This document shows, piece after piece, positions 9,521-19,655 of a DNA stretch of 64,000 bases (positions within the stretch are counted from its first letter, which is position 1; every line of letters starts with the position of its first letter). The notes beneath the pieces were generated by a model. It did not search any database. It was not told where the DNA came from and saw only the letters and a program-made list of their open reading frames with translations. Source of the stretch: Cedecea neteri (GTDB lineage: Bacteria > Pseudomonadota > Gammaproteobacteria > Enterobacterales > Enterobacteriaceae); NCBI RefSeq assembly GCF_000757825.1, contig NZ_CP009451.1:1302001-1366000 (forward strand). Reading direction: 5' to 3'. Both the position numbers and the translations under genes were made by a program.

Positions 9521-9621
9521 TATTCTGCCACATGCAGACTTTCGGAATAGACGCACGCTTTCATCTTTACGCATTTGTTTTACAATGCGTTACGCCCTTT
9601 TGATTCACGGTAAACAACACA

Positions 9622-9637
9622 GTGTAAACGATACCAC
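9622..9637. promoter_or_regulatory. GalR/GalS external operator (OE)
   Basis: GTGTAAACGATACCAC matches the 16-bp GalR operator and lies at the place of E. coli gal OE, upstream of the CRP site and promoters. Confidence 0.9.
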
Positions 9638-9644
9638 TAATCTA

Positions 9645-9684
9645 GCACATATCACATTTTTCGGCTCTCTGTTATGCTATGGTT
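9645..9684 (+). promoter_or_regulatory. gal CRP site and overlapping promoters P1/P2
   Basis: A CRP-like segment around CATATCACATTTTTCGG is followed by two staggered -10 hexamers: TATGCT at 9673 (P2) and TATGGTT at 9678 (P1). This reproduces the E. coli gal arrangement, where cAMP-CRP activates P1 and represses P2. Confidence 0.8.
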
Positions 9685-9715
9685 ATCTTAACCCATAGGC
9701 TATATGGAGCGAAAA

Positions 9716-10732
9716 ATGAGAGTTCTGGTTACAGGTGGTAGCGGTTACATTGGAAGTCATACCTGCGTGCAGTTACTGCAAAACGGGCACGACGTAGTGA
9801 TCCTCGACAACTTGTGCAACAGCAAGCGCAGCGTACTGCCGGAGATTGAACGCCTCGGCGGTAAGCACCCGCTTTTCATCGATGGCGATATTCGCGACGA
9901 AGCGCTGCTGGCAGAAATTTTCCACGATCATCGCATTGATGCCGTCATCCATTTTGCCGGCCTGAAAGCCGTCGGTGAATCGGTGAACAAGCCGCTGGAA
10001 TACTACGATAACAACGTTACCGGCACGCTGCGCCTTATCACCGCTATGCGCGCAGCTAACGTAACTAACTTTATCTTCAGCTCCTCCGCCACCGTCTACG
10101 GCGATCAGCCCAAAATCCCTTATGTGGAAAGCTTCCCTACCGGTAAGCCTGCCAGCCCTTACGGCCAAAGCAAGCTGATGGTTGAGCAAATTCTTACCGA
10201 CCTGCAGAAAGCACAGCCGAACTGGAGCGTGGCCTTACTGCGCTATTTCAACCCGGTTGGCGCACATCCGTCAGGCGACATGGGCGAAGATCCGCAAGGC
10301 ATTCCTAACAACCTGATGCCTTACATTGCGCAGGTTGCCGTCGGCCGCCGCGACTCGCTGGCTATTTTTGGCAACGACTACCCAACCGAAGACGGTACTG
10401 GCGTGCGTGACTACATCCACGTGATGGATCTCGCCGACGGCCACGTCGCCGCTATGCAGGCGCTGAACGGTAAGCCTGGCGTCCATATTTACAACCTCGG
10501 CGCGGGCGTCGGCAGCAGCGTACTTGACGTTGTGAACGCGTTCAGCAAAGCCTGCGGCAAGCCGGTGAACTACCACTTTGCCCCGCGCCGCGATGGCGAC
10601 CTGCCTGCCTACTGGGCAGACGCCACCAAAGCCGATAAAGAACTCAACTGGCGTGTCAGCCGTTCGCTGCAAGAGATGGCAGATGATACCTGGCGCTGGC
10701 AGTCACGCCACCCCCAAGGTTATGAAGACTAA
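9716..10732 (+). CDS. galE: UDP-glucose 4-epimerase
   Basis: 338 residues, the same length as E. coli GalE. The Rossmann NAD+ motif is GGSGYIG at 7-13. The catalytic SDR pair is Tyr149 and Lys153 in SPYGQSK, with Ser124 in FSSSATVYG. It interconverts UDP-galactose and UDP-glucose and feeds lipopolysaccharide precursors. I take the ATG at 9716, after TGGAGCGAAAA, rather than the in-frame ATG at 9704, because it gives the family N-terminus MRVLVTGG. First gene of galETKM. Confidence 0.97.
   Translation: MRVLVTGGSGYIGSHTCVQLLQNGHDVVILDNLCNSKRSVLPEIERLGGKHPLFIDGDIRDEALLAEIFHDHRIDAVIHFAGLKAVGESVNKPLEYYDNNVTGTLRLITAMRAANVTNFIFSSSATVYGDQPKIPYVESFPTGKPASPYGQSKLMVEQILTDLQKAQPNWSVALLRYFNPVGAHPSGDMGEDPQGIPNNLMPYIAQVAVGRRDSLAIFGNDYPTEDGTGVRDYIHVMDLADGHVAAMQALNGKPGVHIYNLGAGVGSSVLDVVNAFSKACGKPVNYHFAPRRDGDLPAYWADATKADKELNWRVSRSLQEMADDTWRWQSRHPQGYED
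9735..9750. promoter_or_regulatory. GalR/GalS internal operator (OI) inside galE
   Basis: GTGGTAGCGGTTACAT fits the GalR operator and lies within the first codons of galE, 113 bases centre to centre from OE. That spacing is the one used for GalR-HU looping in E. coli. Confidence 0.85.
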
Positions 10733-10741
10733 GGATATGTG

Positions 10742-11794
10742 ATGGAGCAGTTTAACCCGGTCGATCACCCGCATCGCCGCTATAACCCCCTGACGGGTCA
10801 ATGGATTCTGGTTTCGCCACATCGGGCGAAGCGTCCCTGGCAGGGCGCACAGGAAACGCCAGCGCAAGACAAACTCCCGGAGCACGATCCGGACTGTTTC
10901 CTTTGCCCTGGCAACACGCGCGTCACCGGGGATAAAAACCCTGATTACGCCGGCACTTTCGTTTTTACCAACGATTTCGCCGCGCTGATGACGGACACGC
11001 CCGATGCGCCAGCCAGCCATGACCCACTGATGCGTTGCGAAAGCGCGCGGGGTACCAGCCGGGTTATCTGCTTCTCTCCCGACCACAGCAAAACGCTGCC
11101 GGAGCTCTCGCTTCCTGCTCTGGAAGAAGTGGTAAATACCTGGCAGCAGCAAACCGCAGAGCTGGGGCAGACATATCCGTGGGTTCAGGTCTTCGAGAAT
11201 AAAGGCGCAGCAATGGGCTGCTCAAACCCACATCCTCACGGACAGGTTTGGGCGAACAGTTTTTTGCCTAACGAAGTTGCCCGTGAAGACGCTCTACAAC
11301 GTGAATATTTCGCCCACCGGGGCACGCCTATGCTGCTGGATTACGTTCAGCGCGAACAGGCAGACGGCAGCCGCACCGTGGTTGAAACCGAACACTGGCT
11401 GGCCGTTGTCCCTTACTGGGCAGCCTGGCCATTCGAAACCCTGCTGCTGCCCAAAACGCAGGTATTACGTATCACCGACTTAAGCGCGGAACAAAGCGCT
11501 GACCTGGCGCTGGCGCTGAAAAAGCTCACCAGCCGCTATGACAACCTGTTCCAGTGCTCTTTCCCGTATTCCATGGGCTGGCACGGTGCGCCGTTTAACG
11601 GTGAAGACAACCAGCACTGGCAGCTTCATGCCCATTTCTATCCGCCGCTGCTGCGCAGCGCCACGGTGCGTAAATTTATGGTCGGCTACGAAATGCTGGC
11701 CGAAACGCAGCGCGATTTAACCGCAGAGCAAGCCGCAGAACGCTTGCGTGCCGTCAGTGATATCCATTTCCGCCAGTCAGGAGCGTTATTATGA
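10742..11794 (+). CDS. galT: Galactose-1-phosphate uridylyltransferase
   Basis: 350 residues (E. coli 348). The active-site motif [10 protein letters not shown] carries the nucleophilic histidine; zinc ligands are expected in the CFLCPGN segment. It swaps UMP between UDP-glucose and galactose-1-phosphate in the Leloir pathway. The ATG at 10742 is preferred over the adjacent GTG at 10739 because it starts [19 protein letters not shown] as in the family. It overlaps galK by 4 bases. Confidence 0.96.
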   Translation: MEQFNPVDHPHRRYNPLTGQWILVSPHRAKRPWQGAQETPAQDKLPEHDPDCFLCPGNTRVTGDKNPDYAGTFVFTNDFAALMTDTPDAPASHDPLMRCESARGTSRVICFSPDHSKTLPELSLPALEEVVNTWQQQTAELGQTYPWVQVFENKGAAMGCSNPHPHGQVWANSFLPNEVAREDALQREYFAHRGTPMLLDYVQREQADGSRTVVETEHWLAVVPYWAAWPFETLLLPKTQVLRITDLSAEQSADLALALKKLTSRYDNLFQCSFPYSMGWHGAPFNGEDNQHWQLHAHFYPPLLRSATVRKFMVGYEMLAETQRDLTAEQAAERLRAVSDIHFRQSGALL

Positions 11795-12939
11795 GTCTGA
11801 AAGAGAACACCCAACGTCTGTTTGCTGCACAATTTGGCTACCAGGCAACCCACACCATTCAGGCTCCGGGCCGCGTTAACCTGATTGGCGAGCATACCGA
11901 TTACAACGACGGTTTTGTCCTGCCCTGTGCCATCGATTATCAGACGGTTATCAGCTGTGCGAAACGTGATGACCGCACCGTGCGGGTGATTGCTGCCGAT
12001 TATGACAACCAGCAGGACAGCTTCTCTCTGGATGCCCCTATCGTGAAGCACGAAACCCAGCAGTGGGCGAATTATGTCCGCGGCGTGGTGAAACATCTGC
12101 AGAAGCGCGATAACAACTTTTCCGGCGTGGATATGGTGATAAGCGGTGACGTGCCGCAAGGTGCCGGGCTAAGCTCTTCCGCGTCGCTGGAAGTAGCCGT
12201 GGGCAAAGTTATCCAACATCTTTACCACCTGCCGCTTGATGGCGCGCAGCTGGCGCTCAATGGCCAGGAAGCGGAGAACCAGTTTGTCGGTTGCAACTGC
12301 GGCATCATGGACCAGCTGATTTCCGCCCTTGGTAAAAAAGATCACGCGCTGCTGATCGACTGCCGCTCTCTCGGCACAAAAGCCGTTTCGATGCCAAAAG
12401 GCGCCGCGGTGGTGATCGTCAACAGCAACTTTAAGCGCACGCTGGTTGGCAGCGAATACAATACCCGCCGCGAACAGTGCGAAACCGGCGCTCGCTTCTT
12501 TAGCCAAAAAGCGCTGCGTGACGTCGACCTGGCAAAATTCAACGAAGTGGCGCATGAGCTGGATCCAATCGTTGCTAAACGCGTTCGTCACGTGCTGACC
12601 GAAAATATCCGTACTGTGGAAGCCGCTGACGCGCTGGCCAAAAGCGACCTTGTCCGAATGGGCCAGCTAATGGCCGAGTCACACGTCTCCATGCGCGATG
12701 ACTTCGAAATTACCGTGCCACAAATCGACACCCTCGTGGACATCATCAAAGCCACGATTGGCGAGAAAGGCGGCGTACGCATGACCGGCGGCGGCTTTGG
12801 GGGCTGCATCGTCGCGCTGGTGCCAGAGGACCTGGTTCCGGCCGTTAAGCAGGCGGTAGAAGAGCAGTACGAAAACAAAACGGGCATTAAAGAAACGTTC
12901 TACGTTTGCAAAGCCTCCGAAGGAGCGGGTCAATGCTAA
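11791..12939 (+). CDS. galK: Galactokinase
   Basis: 382 residues, GHMP kinase. The galactose signature [15 protein letters not shown] is near residue 28, the ATP loop [16 protein letters not shown] near 118, and the C-terminal motif MTGGGFGGC near 330. It phosphorylates alpha-galactose at C1. ATGA overlap with galT and 7-base overlap with galM indicate translational coupling. Confidence 0.97.
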   Translation: MSLKENTQRLFAAQFGYQATHTIQAPGRVNLIGEHTDYNDGFVLPCAIDYQTVISCAKRDDRTVRVIAADYDNQQDSFSLDAPIVKHETQQWANYVRGVVKHLQKRDNNFSGVDMVISGDVPQGAGLSSSASLEVAVGKVIQHLYHLPLDGAQLALNGQEAENQFVGCNCGIMDQLISALGKKDHALLIDCRSLGTKAVSMPKGAAVVIVNSNFKRTLVGSEYNTRREQCETGARFFSQKALRDVDLAKFNEVAHELDPIVAKRVRHVLTENIRTVEAADALAKSDLVRMGQLMAESHVSMRDDFEITVPQIDTLVDIIKATIGEKGGVRMTGGGFGGCIVALVPEDLVPAVKQAVEEQYENKTGIKETFYVCKASEGAGQC

Positions 12940-13973
12940 AAGAGACCCCGAATCTGGCGCCGGACGGCCAGCCGTTTCGTCTTATCACTCTGCGTAACGG
13001 CGCAGGGATGGTGGTTACGCTGATGGACTGGGGCGCGACCTTGCTCTCCTGCCGCGTGCCGCTAAAAGACGGCAGCATCCGGGAGACGCTGCTGGGCTGC
13101 GCTTCGCCGGAGCACTATCTGCAGCAAAGCGCCTTTATGGGCGCGACCGTCGGACGCTACGCTAACCGTATTGCGGGAGGGAAGCTCACCGTTGGCGGCG
13201 AGACGCTCCAGCTTGACGTTAACCAGGGCGAAAACCAGCTTCACGGCGGGCCGGAAGGCTTTGACAAGCGCCGCTGGCGTATTGCCGTTCAAAATGAGCA
13301 GGAAGTGATTTACGAACTGGACTCATGCGATGGCGACCAGGGTTTCCCCGGCAAACTGCACGCGACGGCCCGTTACGCCCTGACGGAAGATAACCGCATT
13401 AGCATCGAGCTTCGTGCCACCGTCGATAAGCCCTGCCCGGTCAACCTCACCAACCACGCCTACTTCAATCTGGACAGCGTTCAGAACGACGTTCGTCAGC
13501 ATAAGCTTCAGCTGCTGGCCGACAGCTACCTGCCGGTTGAAGCGAACGGCTTACCCGCAGGTGACCTGAAAAAAGTTGGCGGCAGCAGCTTTGACTTCCG
13601 TGAGCCAAAACCCATCGGACAGGATTTTCTGAACGATGCCGATCAGCAGGCCACCAAAGGCTATGACCACGCTTTCCTGCTGCAGGCAAAAGGCGATCTC
13701 AGCCAGCCGGTGGCCCGGGTCTGGTCAGCGGACGGCGAGCTGGAAATGGTGGTCTATACGACGGCACCGGCGCTACAGTGCTATACAGGCAACTATCTGG
13801 CAGGCACGCCAGCGCGCGATCGGGAAAGCTACAGCGACTGGAATGGTGTGGCGCTGGAAAGCGGGTTCTTACCGGACAGCCCAAACCACCCGGAATGGCC
13901 GCAGCCGAGCTGCTGGCTAAAACCAACGGAAGCTTACCTCAGCATCACGGAATATCAGTTCCTGCCTCGCTAA
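12933..13973 (+). CDS. galM: Galactose mutarotase (aldose 1-epimerase)
   Basis: 346 residues. It interconverts beta- and alpha-galactose to supply GalK. The catalytic histidine motifs [13 protein letters not shown] and [11 protein letters not shown] are present, and the C-terminal catalytic glutamate is in [16 protein letters not shown]. The ATG at 12933 inside the end of galK gives the E. coli-like N-terminus [14 protein letters not shown]. Last gene of the gal operon. Confidence 0.96.
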   Translation: MLKETPNLAPDGQPFRLITLRNGAGMVVTLMDWGATLLSCRVPLKDGSIRETLLGCASPEHYLQQSAFMGATVGRYANRIAGGKLTVGGETLQLDVNQGENQLHGGPEGFDKRRWRIAVQNEQEVIYELDSCDGDQGFPGKLHATARYALTEDNRISIELRATVDKPCPVNLTNHAYFNLDSVQNDVRQHKLQLLADSYLPVEANGLPAGDLKKVGGSSFDFREPKPIGQDFLNDADQQATKGYDHAFLLQAKGDLSQPVARVWSADGELEMVVYTTAPALQCYTGNYLAGTPARDRESYSDWNGVALESGFLPDSPNHPEWPQPSCWLKPTEAYLSITEYQFLPR

Positions 13974-13978
13974 CGTTC

Positions 13979-14005
13979 ATTGCCCTTTTCATTAAGGGCA
14001 ATTTC
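13979..14005 (+). terminator. galETKM terminator
   Basis: Stem ATTGCCCTT/AAGGGCAAT with a 6-base loop followed by TTCTC, 5 bases after the galM stop. Confidence 0.75.
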
Positions 14006-14135
14006 TCGCCAAATCGCTGACTTTACCGCCAAATCACGCCAAAAATATAACAACCTTTTACAACCACCTTACACTCCACGCGCTTTTTCGCTATGTTAAA
14101 CGTTTATCATTGCCGTGGCTTATGGCGCGGCAATA

Positions 14136-14156
14136 TAATGATAATTGTTATCATTA
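14136..14156. promoter_or_regulatory. Fur box upstream of gpmA
   Basis: TAATGATAATTGTTATCATTA is a near-perfect inverted repeat and matches the Fur consensus (GATAATGATAATCATTATC) closely. It ends 26 bases before the gpmA start, so it probably overlaps the promoter or transcription start. gpmA is known as a Fur target in E. coli. Confidence 0.85.
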
Positions 14157-14182
14157 ATCCCAGGCTCATTAAGGAGTAAATC

Positions 14183-14935
14183 ATGGCTGTTACAAAGCTG
14201 GTTCTGGTTCGTCACGGCGAAAGCCAGTGGAACAACGAAAACCGCTTCACCGGTTGGTATGATGTTGATCTGTCTGATAAAGGGCGTACCGAAGCTAAAG
14301 CTGCCGGTAAGCTGCTGAAGGACGAAGGCTTCACCTTCGACTTCGCTTACACGTCTGTGCTGAAACGTGCCATCCACACCCTGTGGAACATCCTCGATGA
14401 ACTTGACCAGGCCTGGCTGCCGGTCGAGAAATCCTGGAAACTGAACGAGCGCCACTACGGTGCCCTGCAGGGTCTGAACAAAGCTGAAACCGCTGAAAAA
14501 TACGGTGACGAGCAGGTTAAACAGTGGCGTCGTGGTTTTGCCATCACCCCACCTGAGCTGTCTAAAGACGACGAGCGCTTCCCAGGCCACGATCCACGTT
14601 ACGCAAAACTGACCGACAGCGAGCTGCCTACCACCGAAAGCCTGGCGCTGACCATCGACCGCGTAACGCCGTTCTGGAATGAATCCATTCTGCCACGCAT
14701 GAAATCCGGTGAGCGCGTTATCGTTGCGGCTCACGGCAACTCCCTGCGTGCGCTGGTAAAATATCTGGATAACCTGAGCGAAGATGAGATCCTCGAGCTG
14801 AATATCCCGACCGGCGTGCCGCTGGTTTATGAGTTTGATGAGAACTTCAAACCGCTGAAACGTTACTACCTGGGCAACGCTGACGAAATCGCAGCCAAGG
14901 CCGCAGCGGTAGCAAACCAGGGTAAAGCGAAGTAA
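14183..14935 (+). CDS. gpmA: 2,3-bisphosphoglycerate-dependent phosphoglycerate mutase
   Basis: 250 residues, same length as E. coli GpmA. The phosphohistidine motif VRHGESQWN carries His11; [12 protein letters not shown] and the second catalytic His in [11 protein letters not shown] are intact. It interconverts 3- and 2-phosphoglycerate in glycolysis. A strong AAGGAG site precedes the ATG. It is monocistronic, with a Fur box upstream and a shared terminator with aroG. Confidence 0.97.
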   Translation: MAVTKLVLVRHGESQWNNENRFTGWYDVDLSDKGRTEAKAAGKLLKDEGFTFDFAYTSVLKRAIHTLWNILDELDQAWLPVEKSWKLNERHYGALQGLNKAETAEKYGDEQVKQWRRGFAITPPELSKDDERFPGHDPRYAKLTDSELPTTESLALTIDRVTPFWNESILPRMKSGERVIVAAHGNSLRALVKYLDNLSEDEILELNIPTGVPLVYEFDENFKPLKRYYLGNADEIAAKAAAVANQGKAK

Positions 14936-14946
14936 TTCGCCGCCCA

Positions 14947-14982
14947 TAAAAAAAGGCGTGGTATGCACCACGCCTTTTTTAT
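14947..14982. terminator. Bidirectional terminator between gpmA and aroG
   Basis: Stem AGGCGTGGT/ACCACGCCT with an ATGC loop, flanked by an A-tract and a T-tract, between convergent genes. Confidence 0.92.
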
Positions 14983-14998
14983 TGCTCAAATCAGGCCA

Positions 14999-16051
14999 TT
15001 AGCCGCGACGAGCCTTTACCGCATCGGCAAGCTTGCGCAGCGCCACTTCGGTATCTTCCCAGCCAATGCAGGCATCGGTCACGCTTTTGCCATAGACCAG
15101 CGGTTCACCGCTCTCCAGGTTTTGGTTACCTTCTACCAGATGGCTTTCAATCATCACGCCGATGATGGCCTTCTCGCCCCCGGCAATCTGGCCGCAAACG
15201 TCGTCAGAAACGTCCATCTGCTTTTTAAACTGTTTGCTGCTGTTAGCGTGACTGAAATCAATCATCACCTGGGGCTCAAGACCTGCCTTAACCAGGCCAG
15301 CTTTCACCTCTTCCACATGTTTCGCGCTGTAGTTAGGCTCTTTGCCCCCGCGCAGAATAATGTGGCAATCGCCGTTACCGCTGGTGTTGACGATGGCGGA
15401 GTGACCCCACTTCGTCACGGACAGGAAGCAGTGCGGTGCGCCTGCGGCATTGATGGCATCAATTGCCACTTTGATCGTACCGTCGGTGCCGTTTTTAAAG
15501 CCAACCGGGCAAGACAGGCCTGAGGCCAGCTCACGGTGAACCTGCGACTCGGTGGTACGCGCGCCGATTGCTCCCCAGCTCATCAGATCCGCAAGGTACT
15601 GCGGGGTTATCATATCAAGGAATTCCCCTGCAGCCGGCAGGCCAGAATCGTTGATATCCAGCAGCAGCTTGCGCGCGATGCGCAGACCATCGTTAATCTG
15701 GTAGCTGCTGTCCATATGCGGATCGTTAATCAGGCCTTTCCAGCCTACGGTTGTACGCGGCTTTTCAAAGTAAACACGCATAACCACTTCCAGCTCGCCC
15801 TGAAGCTCTTCACGCAGCGCCAGCAGGCGTGCGCCGTACTCTTTGGCAGCCTTCGTGTCGTGAATGGAGCAAGGGCCAATCACCACCAGCAGGCGATCGT
15901 CGCTGCCTTTAAGGATTTTGTGAATCGCTTTGCGGGCCTGAGAGACGGTGTGGGCAGCTTTTTCAGTGGCGGGGAATTTTTCCAGCAGCGCTACAGGGGG
16001 GAGAAGCTCGTTAATCTCTTTGATTCTTAAGTCGTCGTTCTGATAATTCAT
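14999..16051 (-). CDS. aroG: DAHP synthase, phenylalanine-sensitive isozyme
   Basis: 350 residues, same length as E. coli AroG. It condenses phosphoenolpyruvate and erythrose-4-phosphate, the first step of aromatic biosynthesis. Class I DAHP synthase motifs are visible: GPCSIHD, RVYFEKPRTTVGWKG, and KNGTDG. The N-terminal region NDDLRIKEINELLPPVAL is the AroG feedback segment. A TyrR box lies about 70 bases upstream. Confidence 0.96.
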   Translation of the reverse strand: MNYQNDDLRIKEINELLPPVALLEKFPATEKAAHTVSQARKAIHKILKGSDDRLLVVIGPCSIHDTKAAKEYGARLLALREELQGELEVVMRVYFEKPRTTVGWKGLINDPHMDSSYQINDGLRIARKLLLDINDSGLPAAGEFLDMITPQYLADLMSWGAIGARTTESQVHRELASGLSCPVGFKNGTDGTIKVAIDAINAAGAPHCFLSVTKWGHSAIVNTSGNGDCHIILRGGKEPNYSAKHVEEVKAGLVKAGLEPQVMIDFSHANSSKQFKKQMDVSDDVCGQIAGGEKAIIGVMIESHLVEGNQNLESGEPLVYGKSVTDACIGWEDTEVALRKLADAVKARRG

Positions 16052-16374
16052 GATAGTTCCGGAGTCATCCTGATATTTTTCTTCGTTGCAATCCTTTCAA
16101 TCTAACTCGCATAACCACAAGTGTAAACGGGCTTTTACACTTCTCACAGATTAATCCTGAAAACTCGAAAAAAACAGCGGAAACATGGCGAACACTCTCC
16201 TGCTAACTACACTTTCCAACTGTTAACGCTGAAAAATATTAAATTTTCAATATTGAATACTATTTTGAAAATTAAAGCCCGGTGCAGACTGCTGACCTGC
16301 AGGATTTTTCAGCATTTTGCACTGCACTGTTGGACGAAGTTATCCAGCAATAACGACCAGAACAGGAGCACAAC
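16052..16374. other. Intergenic region between divergent aroG and ybgS
   Basis: 323 bases without a gene. It holds the aroG promoter side with a TyrR box (16122-16139) and, nearer ybgS, an AT-rich stretch with a 9-bp inverted repeat (AATTTTCAA at 16242, TTGAAAATT at 16265). I see no credible small ORF in it. Confidence 0.7.
16122..16139. promoter_or_regulatory. TyrR box upstream of aroG
   Basis: TGTAAA-N6-TTTACA, an exact match to the core TyrR consensus, placed about 70 bases before the aroG start codon. It fits TyrR repression of aroG as known in E. coli. Confidence 0.85.
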
Positions 16375-16701
16375 ATGAAAAAATTAACCACGCTGCTATT
16401 AACCGCCACGCTGACCCTGGGCAGCGGAATCGTTTATGCCGCCGACTCAACGTCGAGCGCAAACAACGGGCAGGCAAACGCCAGCGCCGAAGCAGGCCAG
16501 GTCGCGCCTGACGCGCACCAGAAAGTTGCTCCAAACGGGGTGAGTAATGACAAAATCAACGGCTCTCACCATAAAATGAGCAAAAGCGAAGTGCATAAAA
16601 ACAGCATGTGCAAAGATGGACGCTGCCCTGATACCAACAAAAAAGTTGAGACCGGCAGCGGGCAAGACGTGAACAAGAAAGTCGACGGCACTTCGCAGTA
16701 A
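16375..16701 (+). CDS. ybgS: YbgS-like small periplasmic protein
   Basis: 108 residues (E. coli YbgS 126). A Sec signal peptide ends at VYA before Ala23. The mature part is low-complexity and hydrophilic, and is shorter than E. coli YbgS in the middle. The shared signature is the C-terminal [20 protein letters not shown] segment with its two cysteines. Location between aroG and zitB is the E. coli location. Function is not established; the E. coli protein has been called a homeobox-like protein without support. An AGGAG site precedes the ATG. Confidence 0.88.
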   Translation: MKKLTTLLLTATLTLGSGIVYAADSTSSANNGQANASAEAGQVAPDAHQKVAPNGVSNDKINGSHHKMSKSEVHKNSMCKDGRCPDTNKKVETGSGQDVNKKVDGTSQ

Positions 16702-16724
16702 TATCCCGATGAAAGAGAGTTGTA

Positions 16725-16750
16725 AGAGAGCCGGACGGCTCTCTTTTTTT
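16725..16750 (+). terminator. ybgS terminator
   Basis: Stem AGAGAGCC/GGCTCTCT with a GGAC loop and a run of Ts. Confidence 0.92.
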
Positions 16751-16825
16751 ATCAGCATCTTTCAACTAGTTGAAGCCAGGAAGCGGTTATAATTAGCTCA
16801 CCGTGACTGATATTTGTGAGAGATT

Positions 16826-17761
16826 ATGGCGCATTCACACCAACACACCCCCTCCGACAGTAACGCAAAACGCCTGTTGTTTGCCTTTCTTATCACGGCG
16901 ATTTTCATGGTTGCCGAAGTTATCGGTGGCCTGCTTTCCGGCTCGCTTGCCCTGCTGGCCGACGCCGGACACATGCTAACCGATGCAGCCGCCCTGCTGT
17001 TTGCCCTGCTGGCCGTGCATTTTTCCCGTCGCCCGCCTGACGCCCGGCACACTTTTGGCCTGCTGCGCCTCACCACGCTCGCCGCATTTGTGAACGCTAT
17101 TGCACTGGTGGTTATCACCATCCTGATCGTCTGGGAAGCGATTCAGCGCTTCTCAAACCCCCAACCAATTGCGGGCTGGGCGATGTTGACTATCGCCATC
17201 GCCGGACTGCTGGCGAACCTGGTCTCTTTCTGGATCCTGCACGGTGGCAGCGGCGAGAAAAATCTTAACGTCCGCGCGGCGGCACTCCATGTTCTTGGCG
17301 ATTTATTGGGTTCAGTGGGGGCCATTGTAGCGGCGGTGGTGATTCTCTGGACTGGCTGGACACCTATCGATCCGATCCTCTCGGTGCTGGTTTCCTGCCT
17401 GGTATTGCGCAGCGCCTGGAGCCTGCTGAAAGAGAGCGTTAATGAACTGCTGGAAGGTGCACCGAGCGCCATTGATATTGCCGCTCTGAAACGTAATCTG
17501 TCACGCTCGATACCGGAAGTGCGTAACGTGCATCACGTCCATATCTGGCTGGTTGGAGAGAAACCGTTGATGACGCTGCATGTCCAGGTCGTACCGCCCC
17601 ACGATCACGATGCCCTTCTGGAGCGTATACATCACTTTCTGGAGCACGAGTACCAGATAGAACATGCCACGGTACAGATGGAGTATCAGGTTTGCCATGG
17701 GCCAGACTGTGACCTGAACGAGCATGACCATTCTGCCGGCCATGCTCATCATCATCATTGA
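16826..17761 (+). CDS. zitB: Zinc efflux transporter of the CDF family
   Basis: 311 residues. Six membrane segments with CDF metal sites: [11 protein letters not shown] in TM2 and [10 protein letters not shown] in TM5 give the HxxxD pairs that bind Zn2+. The C-terminal cytoplasmic domain ([10 protein letters not shown]) is the ferredoxin-like CDF fold, followed by a His-rich tail ([12 protein letters not shown]). The N-terminus is also His-rich. It exports zinc by proton antiport. Its stop codon directly touches the pnuC stop codon on the other strand. Confidence 0.95.
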   Translation: MAHSHQHTPSDSNAKRLLFAFLITAIFMVAEVIGGLLSGSLALLADAGHMLTDAAALLFALLAVHFSRRPPDARHTFGLLRLTTLAAFVNAIALVVITILIVWEAIQRFSNPQPIAGWAMLTIAIAGLLANLVSFWILHGGSGEKNLNVRAAALHVLGDLLGSVGAIVAAVVILWTGWTPIDPILSVLVSCLVLRSAWSLLKESVNELLEGAPSAIDIAALKRNLSRSIPEVRNVHHVHIWLVGEKPLMTLHVQVVPPHDHDALLERIHHFLEHEYQIEHATVQMEYQVCHGPDCDLNEHDHSAGHAHHHH

Positions 17762-18478
17762 TCAGGAGAAGGCGCGCGAGCCCGACTGCCGCGCGCTTTT
17801 AATCCACATCCGGCTACCGTTTAGCGCAATAAAGGTCAGGATGAGATATTCCAGCGACATCGCATAAACACCCTGCAGCGCAAAGATAACAACGCTTATC
17901 ACATTGATGATTGTCCACAGCAGCCAGTTTTCCACATACTTACGCGTCATCAGGATCATGGCCACAATCGACAGCACCATCATGCATGAATCCCAGAAGG
18001 GGTAAGCATCCGGCTGGAGTTCTGGCAGGGTAACGTTCATTCCCAGGCTCTGCATCACCGTCACGGCAATCCGGGTGAGGAAAGCAAAGACCGGGTCGAT
18101 GAATATCGTCATCAATCCAATCGACGCAATGATAATTACCAGCCAGGCAATAGCCTTAGGCAAGGGAAGCCAGCGGATTTGCAGTAACGACTGATTATTG
18201 CTGCTTTGCCGTGACCACGCATACCAGCCGTAAATATTCGCCACGAAAAAGAACAGCTGCAGCAGCAGGCTGGCGTAGAGCTGAATTTGAAAGAAAATGA
18301 TGGCAAACAGCGTGACGTTGATTAGCCCGAAAGCGTAGTTCCCAATTTTCTCCAGGCTGGCAAGCCAGATGCAAAGCAAACCCGCCAGCGTCCCCACCGC
18401 CTCAATCCATGATAAGTCGTACCCGCCCGCCCCAATGGGAATGTGGACGAGAATATTCTGCGTGCTAAAAAAATCCAT
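17762..18478 (-). CDS. pnuC: Nicotinamide riboside transporter
   Basis: 238 residues with about seven hydrophobic helices and the family segment ANIYGWYAWSRQ. PnuC moves nicotinamide riboside across the inner membrane by facilitated diffusion, with trapping by NadR kinase. It lies 24 bases after nadA on the same strand, so both are probably repressed together by NadR from the box at 19638. Confidence 0.95.
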   Translation of the reverse strand: MDFFSTQNILVHIPIGAGGYDLSWIEAVGTLAGLLCIWLASLEKIGNYAFGLINVTLFAIIFFQIQLYASLLLQLFFFVANIYGWYAWSRQSSNNQSLLQIRWLPLPKAIAWLVIIIASIGLMTIFIDPVFAFLTRIAVTVMQSLGMNVTLPELQPDAYPFWDSCMMVLSIVAMILMTRKYVENWLLWTIINVISVVIFALQGVYAMSLEYLILTFIALNGSRMWIKSARQSGSRAFS

Positions 18479-18502
18479 GTACTCCCCCAGAGCGTAATTA
18501 TC

Positions 18503-19564
18503 TTACGCGTTGCCTTTTATCGTCCGACGTAACTCTGCCGCGAACTCGAGCATACGATTAAGCGGAACGAGAGCCCCTTCACGCAGCGCAGCGTCCACTT
18601 CTATGGTGTGCGCAGCGCCACCCTGCTCCAGTCCCTCAGCAATCGCTTTAAGCCCGTTCATTGCCATCCACGGACAATGTGCACAGCTGCGACAGGTTGC
18701 TCCTTCCCCTGCAGTAGGAGCCTCCAGCAACTCTTTATCCGGACACGCCTGCTGCATTTTATAAAATATCCCGCGATCCGTTGCCACAATCAGCTGCTGA
18801 TGAGGCAGCGTTTTTGCCGCGTTAATCAGCTGGCTGGTCGAGCCCACGGCATCGGCCATATCAACCACCGCCTGCGGCGACTCAGGGTGTACCAATACGG
18901 CTGCATTAGGGTACAGCGCCTTCATGCGTGCCAGGGCCTGAGTTTTAAATTCATCATGAACAATACAGGCCCCCTGCCAGCACAGCACATCAGCCCCGGT
19001 CTGCTTTTGAACGTAGCCGCCAAGATGGCGATCGGGCGCCCAGATAATTTTTTCTCCCAGACTGTCCAGATGTTCAATCAGCTCAACGGCAATACTGGAC
19101 GTAACCACCCAGTCGGCCCGGGCCTTTACCGCCGCAGAGGTATTAGCATAGACGACGACGGTACGATCGGGGTGCTGGTCGCAAAACGCGTTGAATGCCT
19201 CAATCGGGCAGCCAAGATCCAATGAACACTCGGCATTGAGGGTTGGCATCAAAATTGTTTTCTCAGGGCTGAGGATTTTCGCCGTTTCCCCCATAAAACG
19301 AACGCCCGCCACCAGCAGCGTAGAAGCAGGATGGTTAGCGCCAAAGCGAGCCATCTCAAGCGAGTCAGAGATACAACCGCCCGTCTCTTCTGCGAGAGAC
19401 TGGATTTCCGGGTCAGTGTAGTAGTGAGCCACCATCACCGCATTCCGCTCTTTGAGCAGGCGCTTAATTTTTTCACGATAGAACTGCTTTTCGTCCCCGC
19501 TTAGCGGAGCTGGTTTAGGTGGAAATGGATAAATCGCCGTTTCCGGATCAAACATTACGCTCAT
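18503..19564 (-). CDS. nadA: Quinolinate synthase
   Basis: 353 residues. It makes quinolinate from iminoaspartate and dihydroxyacetone phosphate in NAD synthesis. The three [4Fe-4S] ligand regions are present: [16 protein letters not shown] and [13 protein letters not shown]. The second ATG of the MMSV start is chosen to match the family start MSVMFDP. Preceded by a NadR box. Confidence 0.96.
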   Translation of the reverse strand: MSVMFDPETAIYPFPPKPAPLSGDEKQFYREKIKRLLKERNAVMVAHYYTDPEIQSLAEETGGCISDSLEMARFGANHPASTLLVAGVRFMGETAKILSPEKTILMPTLNAECSLDLGCPIEAFNAFCDQHPDRTVVVYANTSAAVKARADWVVTSSIAVELIEHLDSLGEKIIWAPDRHLGGYVQKQTGADVLCWQGACIVHDEFKTQALARMKALYPNAAVLVHPESPQAVVDMADAVGSTSQLINAAKTLPHQQLIVATDRGIFYKMQQACPDKELLEAPTAGEGATCRSCAHCPWMAMNGLKAIAEGLEQGGAAHTIEVDAALREGALVPLNRMLEFAAELRRTIKGNA

Positions 19565-19637
19565 CATGCAATCTCGTTTTACTGACTTAACATAACAGGC
19601 CGTATTAAGCGTGATTTACGCTATTACCTGCATTCAC

Positions 19638-19655
19638 TGTTTTATATGCTAAACA
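19638..19655. promoter_or_regulatory. NadR box upstream of nadA-pnuC
   Basis: TGTTTT-N6-TAAACA, one mismatch from the TGTTTA-N6-TAAACA NadR consensus, 73 bases upstream of the nadA start. Confidence 0.75.
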
